A DNA stretch of 64,000 nucleotides from Phlebotomus papatasi. Taxonomy: Eukaryota; Arthropoda; Insecta; Diptera; Psychodidae. The translations under genes were made by a program, and so were the position numbers. This document shows, one piece after another, positions 9,975 to 21,727 of this stretch. The notes beneath the pieces were generated by a model. The model saw only the letters and a program-made list of their open reading frames with translations, did no database searches and was not told the DNA's origin. Positions within the stretch are counted from its first letter, which is position 1, and each line of letters starts with the position of its first letter. Location: positions 79,990,712 to 80,054,711 of the forward strand of contig NC_077224.1 in the NCBI RefSeq assembly GCF_024763615.1. Reading direction: 5' to 3'.

Positions 9975-11960
9975 CGAATATAATTGAATAAATCGAAACC
10001 AGATCAATAAATCCATGCAATTGTCTTGATCCACCATTATTGGTTTCTGTAAGCAAATTAATGTCAAATAGTCGAAATATTTCATTGTATTTAAAGGATT
10101 TCCTCAATAAAATAACAATAGACCACGCCCACAATAAAAATAATATATCGCACTTCCGCGATATGAGTGGCATATTGAGCCCAAACAGAAGTAGATTTTG
10201 ATTCTTCAATAGTGTCTTGGATAAAAGGTAAATGGGACGCTATTTGCACAAAAAGTCGTTGATGTTCGAAGAACTCAAATTCAATTTCGTATTTTCATAC
10301 TAAATTTTCGAACAAGGTGGCGAAAATGTATCAAATATCACATTAAAAAGCTGGCAAAAGAGTTACTCAGTGATTATGGAGTGATTAAATACTGGGGCAA
10401 GAACAGTAAACGTCGTTGTTCTGTTTTTTTCCTCACAACAATGTGAAGACCGTCACATTTTAACACTTGATCACTTCGAAATTCGAAAAGGATGTAACTT
10501 CCGCCACCTTGCCAAAGTATTAAAATGTAAGAAAGTCTGTTTTTTGGATCTCCAAATAGATTTTCGAATTTTTCAAGATCTACTTCTGTACGCAAAGAAT
10601 CTGTAGGAGGGGCCTAAAGTTCCAATCAATCTGGACCGGGCGTTGATAAAAAAAATCTTGTTTATTTTTATTGAAAGCCACCCTTCTATAGGATTCCATC
10701 ATTCGTTCATTTCGATAAATCTTTCATAATTTTAGTAGTGGGCGTGGTTTATATTTTTAAGTGCAAGTTTCTTGTATTATTTTTGAAATCAACACGAATC
10801 AATATTACATGACGGTACAAAACTATGTATATCTTTCTATTGATTGCGGAAAACAAAACTAAATCAACTTGATAGTCAAATCTCCTAAAGGGGGTGTGGC
10901 TTGAAATTATTTTTATGAATAGCTTCTGATAGAGAAGTCCTATAATTTCAGTAAAATGGGAAAATTATAAAAAGCCATTAAACTCTCATATCTGATTGGA
11001 ATATCAATTCATAAAATACAAATTCCAAAGAGAAATTAAATTTGCAAGAAAATGTTTCTGATATGAGAAATTGTACTTTCGTCTTAAAATGAGAACATTT
11101 TCACTGAATCGCTGCATGAATTCCTAAAATCCCATTAAGGTCTCCCGGTCAGTAATTGTTTTATTTTCCATCCAAGCAAAATCACCAGCTCTCCCTTACC
11201 CATCCCCAGTCCCCTTAGAATAATCACGCAAAATAGTTCTCATGCTCATTTTCCCTTAGACTTGGTTATGGGTGAGATGTTGGAAGAATGAATGCAGCAA
11301 AAATTCTTCATTGTTTCACTTATTAATTTCTCTCTGGGTTGTTAGAAGTTCATTAACAATCTGCATGTGGGAAATTGTTAAAATGAATTGAGAACAATTT
11401 TATTGGATTGCCCAATGGCAAACAGTAAGATAAATTATAGGACTGGAGACGAGACAATCAAAAGATGACAATTTTATCGTCTTTTAATGACTCGTTAAGC
11501 GCAAAATTCGAAAGCTAATTTGTCATTGAAACCATTAGGCTGGAGGGTGGCTTCTTGTTTTACGATGATAAATATCTCTAAACCACAAAATAGGCCATCA
11601 GGGTGTGTCTATAATCCGCATTAAGTGACTGTTGCTTCTAAATACCACCCCAAAAGTACTCAAAGCTAATATTCTTGACCGGCACGAAAAGACTGCGAAG
11701 AATTCTATTAAATGGTATCGCAATGCCTTTCATGAAAGGACTCTAAATTTAGATTATGACCATTTTTATCTCACAATAACGCTAAAACGGTCAAATCATT
11801 CTGAAGAATTCCTTTTTTTTTAATTGAGCTTACTTGTTGCAACAAAAACTTTTTTTTTACTTTTTTATTACATGTTCACTAGATTTTGAGGTTTTTATTT
11901 TATTTTATTTTACTTGTAACTAGTATAAATGGATCAGGGGCTTGTAAAATTAATACAATG
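9975..11960. other. No gene seen
   Basis: Only short ORFs. CCACGCCCAC (about 10113) and GGGCGTGGT (about 10738) form a distant inverted pair that could be ends of an old 630-bp element, but the outer flanks do not match. Otherwise A+T-rich unassigned DNA. Confidence 0.45.
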
Positions 11961-11976
11961 ATCTTTTATCTAATAT

Positions 11977-12300
11977 AGGGGTGTTGCTTGGAACCTTGTA
12001 GACAGTTTATCGGTTATTTTTTTTTCTAAAATCATTCTTAATATATTTTAAAATGAGTAAAAATGTAGACATAGAATTGGGTGGCCTATTCCGGTTACCT
12101 TCATTCTCATAGTTCCTTGCCTTTCCAGAATTCTTCCAATGCCTTTTTCAGATTATCTTGCTCGTCGAAATGATATTTTTGTGTTATCTTTTTGGATATA
12201 TAATCTATAGAGTATGCAAAAACTTAAAATTCATGGAAATTTGAGGAACAAAAAATGTGGCAGGAATTGCAAGCTGTCCGGTATTTGGTACACTTACCAT
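11977..12300. mobile_element. Truncated copy of the TGTGCCAAATTTCGG element
   Basis: Collinear with 18277-18600: GTGTTGCTTGGAAC, AATCATTCTTAATA, TTTAAAATGA, CCTTGCC, GAATTCTTCCAAT, CATGGAAATT, GAGGAACAAAAAA, AATTGCAAGCTG, ending CCGGTATTTGGTACACTTACC. The left end is missing. Confidence 0.65.
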
Positions 12301-12594
12301 ATGAATTTTTTTATGGATTTTTAAATTTTTTTTCTTAGAAAAAAAAACGAGGTGTACATTTCTCCTGTTATGGAGTGCTTTGACGAGGTGCTCCAGGGAA
12401 CTACTCATTAGTCCGCGATTAGTTTAAGTTCTTTAAATATGTATAAACAAAATCATCAAGAAGTTTGGTTGTTTCTTTAGCCGATGTTTGGCCTCCTAAT
12501 TAGGGGCACTCCCTTAAGGGCACGAGAAATGTTCTGATATTAAAGATTTTAAAATTTTATTCAATGAACTTAAATGCACACCACATGAGAATCT

Positions 12595-12830
12595 CAGTGC
12601 CGCAATAGGCAAGACCGTTGGGTCTGGGGCGGATGAGATCTCTGACTCAACTCTCACAGTTGTGAGTTCGAGTCCCGCCTGGTGCAAAGATCTGAATGTC
12701 AGAACCGAAGAAGCATCCACATCGCGAGGAAGGCGCTCCTGGACGGTCTACAATGGACTATATACAATGGGATATACGGCTTTGCAGCATGATTAGGGTG
12801 AAAGGAACGCCTATTGATATTTTAATTTAA
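12595..12830 (+). mobile_element. Probable second tRNA-derived SINE
   Basis: GTGAGTTCGAGTCCCGCCTGG at about 12660-12680 is a good B box plus the start of a T-arm/acceptor-like stretch. GACCGTTGGGTCTGGGG, about 45 bp upstream, is a poor A-box candidate. The following body (TGAATGTCAGAACCGAAGAA and onward) is unrelated to the SINE at 3808. No clear 3' repeat tail, hence moderate confidence. Confidence 0.45.
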
Positions 12831-12962
12831 GAAGTCGTATCAGGAATTATTGACACCCTACTCTGTACCATTTGGAATACGAAATTTGAACACATATCCT
12901 TATCAGAAAATGTAGATTAGGGAAAAAACGTCATATTATTTACATTCTATTATACACCTTAA

Positions 12963-13492
12963 CCCATTCCTTACCATGGTATTATACATCATACGCAAAT
13001 TGAGTGATTTTAGATGATTTATTCCTGGCAAATTTTTATCCGAGTTGCTGTCGGGAATTTATTTTTAGTAACTTTAGTTCTTCAATTACTTAGGAAAAAT
13101 AGTCCGACAGAGATGAAAATATATATTGTTAGTGTTTTCTTGCTTCGCGGAAGGTCATGCAAAATTTTAGCTCAAAACGGCGAAGGGAAAATACGACATC
13201 CCGTCGAATTTGTTAAAATTGGACTCTTTCCTCGTTCCTGATTTGAATTCTAGTTGCCAATTTGTTTTCTTGGATAGTTACTCTATCTAAATCAATAGAG
13301 ATTGCAATTAATTAATGTACAGAATTTAAATTCAGTGATCGTTTAGACGTGTCTTTGATCAGGGGCTCCTCGTGCACCCATAATAAGTAAAAATTGTTTC
13401 TTTTCAAAAAATTCATCTATTAATCTGCAGGAAACTAATCCCAAAATATGAACATTCTATCTCAAGTATTTCTGGTACATCGACTGAATGGG
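12963..13492. mobile_element. piggyBac-type non-autonomous element, family CCCATTC, copy 1
   Basis: 530 bp, flanked exactly by TTAA (12959-12962 and 13493-13496). The short termini are CCCATTCCTTACC and its counterpart ACTGAATGGG. An inverted copy of the same length and with the same TTAA flanks lies at 56395-56925. The two align over their length (ATCATACGCAAATTGAGTGA, GTCCGACAGAGATG, CCGTCGAATTTGT, GACATTC/GAATGTTC). An internal ORF of about 75 codons is partly shared, but it has no recognisable transposase motif. Confidence 0.85.
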
Positions 13493-13688
13493 TTAAATAA
13501 AATTCAAGATTTTGGCAAAAGTATCAATAGGGTTCCCTGTCGAAGAGGTGTTTCTTCGACCCTACTTTGTAAAAAAAATATCTTTATACGATTAATAATA
13601 ATTCCACAAGTCTTGGGGCTGACAATACCATCCTTAATAATGCATAATAAGCTTTAGCATTTATATTAATGCATGTCTATAAAGCCGT

Positions 13689-13905
13689 AAACACACTTAC
13701 GACTAAAGCCGAAAGGCGGTTTAATGTAATTCTAATCAAAATAATGATCAGGGTACTTTTCCATCAGATTCTGACTAATCCATCTCTCGGTTTAAGCCGA
13801 TAAACGGCTTAGTTAGTGGGAAACTGATGGGAATTTAGTTTAAGTAATAATTTGATTATAATCACGTTAATCCGTCTCTCGGCTTAAGTCGTAAGTGTGT
13901 CCAGA
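13689..13905. mobile_element. CACTTACGACTTAAGCCGAGAGAC-family composite
   Basis: The left end ACACACTTACGACTAAAGCC and right end GGCTTAAGTCGTAAGTGTGT are inverted. Inside, a second pair CATCTCTCGGTTTAAGCCGA / AACGGCTTAGTTAG suggests two hairpin units side by side. Related to 6229-6352 and to the interrupted copies at 20490-21605. Confidence 0.6.
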
Positions 13906-13956
13906 GCATTTGTCTAGGGTATAAATCTCGCTTGCGAGAAGGCCTAGTTCCTCTCT

Positions 13957-14165
13957 AATACGGGCTTCAGACCTGAGACTATCCATATGGTTTAACTGCT
14001 CTTATTCCTTGTCAATTACGATTTTTTGGAAAAATTTAACATAGGATTGTATTATTAAAGATTAGTAACCTATATGGCTCTCAAAAAGCAATAAATTTTC
14101 TTGCCATTTAGGATTTTGAGACCTTCGGGAACTGGGCTAAACCTCTAGTCTGAAGACAGCTTAAG
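13957..14165. mobile_element. TCTTCAGAC-family element
   Basis: About 209 bp, from TAATACGGGCTTCAGACC to TAGTCTGAAGACAGCTTAAG, in the orientation opposite to 8261-8470. Contains the diagnostic AACTGCTCTTATTCC, CTCAAAAAGCAATAAATTTT and GGGAACTGGGCTAAACC stretches. Confidence 0.75.
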
Positions 14166-14169
14166 AGAT

Positions 14170-16670
14170 GTTTCGCTCGCAGAAAATGATTCTTTTACAT
14201 CTTTTTTTCTCTTAATCATCTCATTATCGTGGTAATAAATAATGTTCTGATTGAATTTTGGAAAAGCCTGACTAAAACGGATTATTGTATAACCTAATCA
14301 ACTGATTCTCCGCAAAAACTCTTGGAGCTGGTGCTTTTATTATATTCACAACTTAGATGATAGCTTATAAGCCATATATCAACTGATGCTTTTACTGAAC
14401 TATTTTATGTATTTTTCAATGGAAGTGGGTTACTCCTTACATTTTCATAAATTCCCAACGAAACATTCATGACAAGTTCAAATCCTCCAGCTGAAACCCA
14501 ATATGTTTAGCCTTTAACACTTTTCAGCGGGAAAAAAAATCCATAAAGAATATTTATGATATTCAGCATCCGAATGAGAGACTTTATCCATTTTTGAAGC
14601 GCAATTTTAACCCAATTTGCTCTCTCAGACTTACAAAAAAAAAAAACGAACATCGTGGTTTACATAAAACATTGAGCTGGAGATCTCAATACGACGAAAT
14701 CAAAACAATTTGTTTATATCAATTTGCAATTGAATGTTTGTAGTATACAGAAAGAATTTTAGCTGTTGGTGGAATGAGAAGATTTTCAATGGTGTTGGTA
14801 TTTTAACTGCCTTGTACAATGGCAATTAAAGAGTTTTAAGTTTTCCATTAAACTCATTTCCTTTCTTTTAGAACTTTTCTGTGGCTACGGGAAAGATTAT
14901 CTATAGATTTAGAGTCTGCTATGTGGGAGGGAACGGTCCAATAAAATCGATTTTCAGATGGTCCAAATTTCAATGGCAAAAAGTGAGAATAAAGACTTGG
15001 CATTTGGTGCAATTTTATTATTATTTACTTCACTGCAAGCGAGAAGGACTTTGGTTAAGTGTTTACACAATGAAAATGTGCAGAAGGCTTTTATCGTGAG
15101 ATCGAGTTGAAAATTATGTTGCTGGCTAGTGATAGCAGAGTATCGCAAAATGCCAGAAATCTCTGGAGAACGCTTTGTTTAGTCCTCCTCATTCCCTCTT
15201 GCACCAAAGTATCGATAGTGGCTGGAAAATTGATTAGTTTTCCGTGTTGGATTAACTCCTTAGAATTCAATTAAACTCCAGAGACGAAGAAATGCAAATT
15301 GATGTCAGAAAATCATTTTTTTATAAAATAGACTGCACAAAAATACATATTTGCAAAGAATTTCCCTCTAGGCTCTAATGCAATTTTATGAAAATATGGC
15401 TGAGTGGGAAAATCCATAGGATGAAGACCAAATCCCACTTGACTAGCATTGTTTCGTTGTCTTGAAACGATACTATCCCACAGGGACGCACAACTTTCTC
15501 ATTTGCCGGAGTGAGAACCAACGAAAAAACATTTACATTCATATTATAGTTTGTGTATAAAAAAAACCGGATATTTTTGAGAGATAGAGTAGAGAAAAAC
15601 ACTCTGAAAAGAGTAAAGAAAAAGTTGATATTGTGATCAAATGAGAGACTTTAGACTTCACATAGAAGGATATATATTAAATAAAAATATGGGAAAGTGG
15701 TTATGCTTTGTACAATCCCGTGCAAGCTTCGTAATGATTAAATTTTCCTATGTTTCTCGATAAATATGTCCCATCACGCCCATATTCTAAAAGTTACGGG
15801 AAATTCCTCAGTTTTAAAAATATAATTACGGAGTCAAATTTATTCAGAAACATAAGAAAAATTTAGTCATTAGGAAACTTGGGATCATACGAAGCGTGGA
15901 CATTTTTCCTTAGTTAATACAGGCTATTTCTAAAAAAAAATTGTGCAAAGATTACCAATTTCGTAGGTAAAATACGAAATAAGGAAACTTTTGTGAATTT
16001 TAAATGTAAAATCTTGGCAGTTTAAAAAATAAGAACAGTTGCCAGCGCCACTCGTGGGAGAAAACAGCGCTCTCACGCGGAGAAAAATTATTATTGTAAA
16101 GTCGATTCCTGGCAATTTTAATTTTTATTTTACAATGAAAATATGAAAATATTTATTTTTTCGACAATATGAAAACTTTCAGCTCTCTCGAGATAGATAT
16201 AGTGAAAAATAGTGAGAGTAAATACAGTAATAAAGATAGTGCATTTAGGTTTTCATTCATTTTATGAACATTAATATTTATTTAGTTATTTACTAATATA
16301 TATCGTAGAAGTTATAAATATCGTAGAACAAAATGAAAACAATTATCAGTCAGATATTCAACTAAAAAGCTAACTTTTGCAAGTTTTCAGAAATTAAGAA
16401 CATTTTATTTTGCTAATTGTAATTGCATTTATAAATATTGCCTTATTTAAGGTTTCGAAACAATGTTAATTTAATTGTTATTATTACTATTAAAGGCTCA
16501 AATAAAATTATTTACTCTTTTGAAAACAGAACAGAATTTTAGAAAAAATCTTCATTTTAATATGTTTAGAAATGGATTGAAAACAATGAACCATAGTGAT
16601 TGGCTTAGAGAAGTTGTTCAAAAAAGAATTTAAAACTTTCCCTGAACTTCTTTGACGTGAAAGTACAATA
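14170..16670. other. No gene or clear element
   Basis: 2.5 kb of A+T-rich DNA. Small ORFs on both strands around 14881-15148 overlap each other and have no domain signature. A good-looking acceptor (CCTTTCTTTTAG at about 14872) precedes one of them, but no matching donor or family was found. Confidence 0.45.
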
Positions 16671-16671
16671 A

Positions 16672-16746
16672 ATAAAAATAACTTTAGGTAGTCAGGAAAA
16701 ATTATTTTCCTTATGGGACACCGGTGTTCCAATCGTCCTTAAAGGG
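16672..16746. mobile_element. Solo right end of the CCCTTTAAGGACGA piggyBac-type family
   Basis: AATAACTTTAGGTAGTCAGG, TTATGGGACACCGGTGTTCC and CGTCCTTAAAGGG followed by TTAA (16747-16750) match the right ends at 54360-54433 and 21478-21549. No left end was found upstream, so the copy is truncated. Confidence 0.75.
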
Positions 16747-16934
16747 TTAAGGGGTTACATGGGTCTCTCAGTCAAAAAATCTATTTTCTTTTTAAATTTT
16801 TTATTTTATAGTATAACATTTGAAAAATATTTTCTGAAAATTTTAAGTCAATCGGAGTAAAACTCTCGGAGGTAGAGCAGTTTTAGTTATGCGTTCCGCT
16901 CGCGCGCGCATATTGTTGTAAGCCTTTACCCACC

Positions 16935-17300
16935 CGGCAAATTCTGCAGAAATTCGTCAGATTTGAAAATGTAACTGCCGAAAATTCTGCTGAATTTCTG
17001 CGGAATTTTGTTCTAAATGTGGATCCGATCGTTGTATGAAAATTCTGCAGAATTTTCTACAGAATTTTCTGCAGAATTTCTACAGAAAATTTTATGAATT
17101 TTCGGCACTTTCCTCATGATGTCGTTCTGTCAAAATGGACTTGGAATATTTTCTCTGAAATTATTTATCAACTTGGTAGAATTTATAATCACAATTTTCA
17201 TGATATATTTTATATATATAAATACTGCAAGGGTATGTTGTCTATAGAGAAGGATTAAATAGCAGAATTAAACATACTCCCGCCCGAAAATTCTGCATGT
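16935..17300. repeat. Cluster of AATTCTGCAGAATT-like palindromes
   Basis: The motif AATTCTGCAGAAATT and variants (AATTCTGCTGAATT, AATTTTCTGCAGAATTTC) occur at least six times, with CACCCGGCAAATTCTGC at one edge and CGCCCGAAAATTCTGC near the other. This may be a degraded inverted-repeat element about 365 bp long. Confidence 0.4.
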
Positions 17301-17520
17301 TTTGATAAATTGTACAAGAATTTTCTTGAGAACAAAAAAAAATTTACGATGTGATTTTCAGCTGAGACCTTTCAAATTATTTATTATTTATGAAAAAATT
17401 ATTCTTTTTATTTCATTAAGTATATTTTCGTCAATTTTTCCAATAAAATGTATAGATTTGAAATAACCGTCTCTGAAGCAGCCAAAACGCGTTTTTCTCA
17501 AAATACCGTTTTATGCCCAA

Positions 17521-17652
17521 CGCACAATAACTTTTGTTTAATAAACATATTTTTGACATTTCAATTAGAGTGAATGAGATCTAGATCTAGTCATCTCGCT
17601 CATTCTCATGTGAAATTTTGAAAACATGTTTACAAACAAAAGTTATTGTGCG
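17521..17652. mobile_element. Palindromic hairpin MITE (CGCACAATAACTTTTG), copy 1
   Basis: 132 bp that is almost entirely one inverted repeat. CGCACAATAACTTTTGTTT pairs with AAACAAAAGTTATTGTGCG, and the arms continue through ACATATTTTTGACATTTC, GAGTGAATGAGAT and the centre CTAGATCTAG. Second copy at 53608-53738. No coding capacity. A transcript would fold into one long hairpin. Confidence 0.85.
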
Positions 17653-17659
17653 CTGGTCA

Positions 17660-18118
17660 TTACAATGCGGTAGTCAAGATTACTCAGAGTCTATTGAACC
17701 GATCTTTCTGAAATTTTGCATACTTGTTTTGAGAAGTATTATCTAGTGTTTGAATGAAGGATTTGTACTTTCTTTAATCAGAACCACTTTTACAATACAA
17801 AATGTGTTGAAAACTAGGATAAAATTGATACTTTTTTACAAAAACTTTTGCCAAAATTCCAAATTTTGCTTTTTTTAAATCCTTGGTTCATCCACGGATC
17901 TAACTAATCTTCTAACAGAGTATATTCGGTTTTTTGATTTCAGGTGAACCTACTGGAAGAAATCCTGCCTACCGTAAGGTCTGTTTTTAAGGAATGGTTC
18001 CGAAAATCAGCTATCAACGGTCGAATTTTCAAAACTTTTCAATTTTTTAAAAAATTTCTTTCTAAAGTTACTCTTTCATATCCCACCCAAAAGCTGGAAT
18101 TTCTAAAATATTTTCTAC
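17660..18118. other. No gene seen
   Basis: A 69-codon ORF at 17944-18153 is preceded by a usable acceptor (GATTTCAG), but it runs into the TIR element at 18121. Its end is therefore element-derived, and it has no domain signature. Confidence 0.4.
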
Positions 18119-18120
18119 AT

Positions 18121-18672
18121 CAGAGGCGTGCAAGAACCGTTGAAACCGAATAAACGTCAAATGAAACATGTAGGGTAAGTGTGCCAAATTTCGGCATAGT
18201 TGCATGCAAGCGTCAAAGTCTCAAGTTTGAAATGTAATATTTTAAATTCAAAATGATTTTTTATATTCTTTCTTCTTAAAGAGTGTTGCTTGGAACTTTG
18301 TAAAGAGTTTACCGTCTTTATTTACTCTATAATCATTCTTAATACATTTTAAAATGAATAAAAATATAGACATAGTTTTGGTGCCCTATTTCGGCCACTT
18401 TCATTCCCATAGTCCCTTGCCCTTCGGGAATTCTTCCAATATCTTTTTAACGTCATCTCGTTTGTCGAAGCTACATTTTTTGTTATTCTTTTGCATTGTA
18501 TAATCTCTAGAATACATAAAATCTAAAAGTTCATGGAAATTCGAGGAACAAAAAAGATGGCCGAAATTGCAAGCTGGCCGGAATTTGGCACACTTACCCT
18601 ACGTCAATGGTCAAAACGCTACTATAACAAACTTATTTTGATGTTAATTCGGTTTCAACGGTTTTTGCACAG
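18121..18672. mobile_element. CAGAGGYGTGCAAGAACCG MITE, split by an insertion
   Basis: The outer arms CAGAGGCGTGCAAGAACCG and CGGTTTTTGCACAGCTG, with their inner parts (AACCGAATAAACGTCAAATG and GTCAATGGTCAAAACGCTAC), are the two halves of the element present uninterrupted at 36326-36447. Between them lies a 434-bp element of another family (18168-18601). Confidence 0.85.
18168..18601. mobile_element. TAGGGTAAGTGTGCCAAATTTCGG element nested in a MITE
   Basis: The left end TAGGGTAAGTGTGCCAAATT and right end GAATTTGGCACACTTACCCTA are inverted. The interior matches 11977-12300. Comparison with the intact host element at 36326-36447 fixes the insertion point between GAAAC and GTCAATGG of the host. 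Confidence 0.85.
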
Positions 18673-18679
18673 CTGTTCT

Positions 18680-20485
18680 ACACAATAAATTATTATCAAA
18701 AAAGGCCTATTTTTTGACCTGAGAGACCAATGTAACCCCTTAATTATTTTTTTTGTCAAGAATCACTAATCTTTTTAACTTCAAAAGTTTGTGATGTCCA
18801 TTTTAATTTTCTACTTACCAAACTTCACTTTTATTGGATAAATTAAAATACCTATCACAACATTGGAGTTATTAATTCGATAGCATCTCTATTTTAAACC
18901 TATTAGTCAGTAGCTGAAGAGATTGACATAAAATCAATTGAAGTTTGAATTGATAATTTCAATTATATTTCTATTGCTCAATTATGTATGTAAAATTCAA
19001 AACTGAAGCGCATTTTGCTCTTTATAGTTTTGTTTTCAATTGAGTTATTTAAAATTAACATAATAATTGGAATCACAATCATCTCAGGAAAACATTGATG
19101 ACTGTGTAGCAAAAAATATATTCACACATCTTCCAACATAGAAGAGTTCATATAAACTTGCAATTTTCTGAAATTATCAAAAGTGCTTTTATCAGAAAAG
19201 CAGTTGTTATCTTGCAAAAAACTGAGTCTGGTGTATAGCACTGAGGCTTGTCATTAAACCGCAAAAACTCGGTTGTATGCTCACTTTTTAGATTCTGGAC
19301 TCACAGTCGCGAATTGATTATTAGAATGAGCTGGTAAGTGTGAAAGAAAAATGTAGTGTTTTGTCCACAATCTTCAAAGTATGTGGCCTCGTCACAAATT
19401 ACGTCACACCGCGTCCAAATTGGGCGGAATTTTATTAATTCAGATTCGTGCCTATTGGAATTTGGTGTGAAGAAAGTGTCCGAAGAAAGCTACATCGTCT
19501 TGTGGAAGTGGAAAAGTGAGAGAGTATCTTAATTCTAATTTAAAGTGCTCCCAGAAATAGTCAAGTTGAAAATTCCTGCAGAGCTATTAAAATTGAGGCG
19601 GGGAGCTGTGATTTCGAGAAGTTGACCAACATTGTCCATTAATCGGTTGCATTTGTAAGCTTTTTTTTCGTGGATTTTACAAGAGAATCTCGTACACATT
19701 CATTCAAGGTGTATGAATCACTCCAGGTATAACGTCGTCATATATCTTTTTCCCACTAAAACATACTCAGATGGGGCTCATGGAGGGCCCCTTAAGCACA
19801 AGATGTATAAAAACTACAAATTCACTTCACTCGCAGCACCGTTAAGAGTCAGATATCACTGTCATTTTTGAGCTGAACAAATGGCAAGGAATTTTCCAAA
19901 AAATTACTTGCACAATATCACTCACATTGGCAAATGGATATCATGTGATATTTCCCGTGCTAAAATCCTGCTCACGTAATTTCTTTTTGTATCTTTAATC
20001 ACAAAAGTGCACAAAACCGAGAGATTTAAGTGGCTCAATGATTTGAATATCGTGGCAACTCGCGTACGTGTTAGACCTCGACTGAATGAATGGAGCAATG
20101 GTATTCTACTGTGAACCGGTGGTCGAATACTCGGCTCAGATCGACACAGAGAGGCAACCAGGAATACCACTACACTCCATCATTCCCACCGACCAGAGTT
20201 CTTTTCAGCTGAGAATACTCTGTGCTTGGGATTTCCAGTCAACTAAAGTACTAATGCATGTTACACCAACCACGGATTATTGGTTTTCTAAAACGTTATC
20301 ACTTGAATATGTATCTGTTGAAAAGGAAGTTTATTGTTGATTATATACTTTACCCCAAAACTTAAACTACCATATTGTTAAAGACATAAAATTTAAAAGC
20401 TCATGAAATGTTAAGCAGCAAAAGCTTGAGAGAAACTTTTAAGTTGTTTAACGACTTTTGAGCAAATCGCTGCTTTATGCCCTAG
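18680..20485. other. Unassigned region with a possible core promoter
   Basis: No repeats of the window's families between about 18730 and 20480, in contrast to the flanks. Two overlapping ORFs on opposite strands at 19922-20340 shadow each other and match nothing recognisable. The elevated G+C around 20080-20240 could mean an unannotated exon or regulatory DNA. Confidence 0.4.
19805..19865 (+). promoter_or_regulatory. Possible TATA/initiator promoter
   Basis: GTATAAAAACT at about 19806 is a good TATA box. About 30-45 bp further on, GAGTCAGATATCACTG contains an initiator-like TCAGAT. A start codon with favourable context (AACAAATGGC) follows at about 19881, but the ORF is only about 30 codons. 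No gene is established downstream. Confidence 0.3.
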
Positions 20486-20777
20486 ATGCCCTAGATACAC
20501 TTACGACTTTAGCTGAGAGATGGTTTAACGCAATTATAATCAAAATAATGATTTGAAAAAATCTTCATGAGTTATCAACAAACTAAGCCGTTTCTCGGCT
20601 TAAGCCGAGAAAAGAATTGGTCAAATGCCCTAGACACACTTATGACTTAAGACGAGAGACGCGCTTAGTGGAAAATTATGAAAATTCGGTTTAACCATTA
20701 TTTCGAATAGAATTACGCTAAATCGTCTCTTGGCTAATCCCCAAGTCTGTCAAGGCCCTAAAAACTGATGGAATTGT

Positions 20778-21016
20778 AAGGTAAAGTACCCTGTAGTCAG
20801 CCGGTTTCTCAACTCGGCCAGTGCGACTATTTATTCAATTTACTAAGATTTCTTATAATATGGTCTTACCGATTTAACATTATAAGGGGTAATATATTAT
20901 ATATAATGTAAATCAGTGAAAATTTCATAGAAAGTGGCCATAAAACGTTAAAAAATTGGTTAAATAGTTCAACTGGCCGAGTTGAGAAACCGGCCGACTA
21001 GAGGGTACTTTACCTT
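20778..21016. mobile_element. AAGGTAAAGTACCCT TIR element, nested
   Basis: 239 bp. The left arm AAGGTAAAGTACCCTGTAGTC plus GCCGGTTTCTCAACTCGGCC pairs with the right arm GGCCGAGTTGAGAAACCGGC plus TAGAGGGTACTTTACCTT: about 40 bp of nearly perfect terminal inverted repeat. No ORF. Only copy seen in the window. Confidence 0.85.
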
Positions 21017-21049
21017 AATTGATCATTATTTTGATTATAATTACATTAA

Positions 21050-21545
21050 CCCTTTAACGACGAGACAGTTTTCGCTTACCGAAAATCAGCAATAAAAATG
21101 AAACCGATAAACAAAATTGGGAAACTTAATACATCTAACCTTCGAAAACCCAACAGAGTCTGATTTGGTGTACAAAATTTGGGACAAAAATTGCTCAAAA
21201 ATTTAAGTATTTTTTCTGACCAATGACAGACAATTTTCACTCTAAAGCAAAATATTATGTTTGAGTATTGTAGTTTCTTGTTCTAAAATGGTTTTGTTTA
21301 AAACAAATTGGAAGTATAACAAATAAGTAAAATTAATTTTCAATATGAGAATTTAAAAATTCGTAATTTTTGAAGTTAAAAATTTACTATATAGCAAATA
21401 GCTGAAGACTTGCAAAAATATCCTGGTTCCTTCAACCCTTCTATTTGCAGGTACGGTACAAACTGGAGAAAAATAACTTTACGTAGTCAGGGAAAAATTA
21501 TTTTCTTTATGGGGACACCGGGTGGTTCCAAGCGTCCTTAAAGGG
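21050..21545. mobile_element. CCCTTTAACGACGAGAC piggyBac-type element, nested, 496 bp
   Basis: Flanked by TTAA at 21046-21049 and 21546-21549. Collinear with 53915-54429 (GACGAGACA, CCAACAGAGTCTGA, GGGACAAAAAT, GAGTATTGTAGTTT, TTGGAAGTATAA, CATAGCAAATAGC or TATAGCAAATAGC, CTTGCAAAAA). The right terminus holds small insertions relative to the other copies (GGGACACCGGGTGGTTCC). Confidence 0.85.
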
Positions 21546-21727
21546 TTAATACATCCTAAAATGAAGTAAATAATCCTCGGCTTAAGTGGTAAGTGTAGGG
21601 CATTGTGGTCTATATTTTGATGTAATATGGATTTCGAGTAATAATGGCACTTTGATATTTTGTAAACTCATCCATAATGCCAAGAACTGCAGTATTGAGC
21701 AGTAAAAAAGATTAAATCTAAAGCAAC

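Larger units (their letters stand above)
20490..21605. mobile_element. ACACTTACGACTTAAGCCGAGAG-family array carrying two later insertions
   Basis: Starts CCCTAGATACACTTACGAC. Several hairpin units follow (CAAACTAAGCCGTTTCTCGGC at about 20580, CACTTATGACTTAAGACGAG at about 20635, AATCGTCTCTTGGC at about 20725). A last unit begins AAACTGATGGAATTG and ends CTCGGCTTAAGTGGTAAGTG at about 21597. That last unit is split by 20778-21016 and 21050-21545. The same sequence is uninterrupted at 13820-13903, which shows what was there before. Confidence 0.75.

Noticed and set aside
19922..20340. Overlapping ORFs on both strands
   Set aside because: They shadow each other, show no domain, and the only promoter-like signal gives a 30-codon frame.
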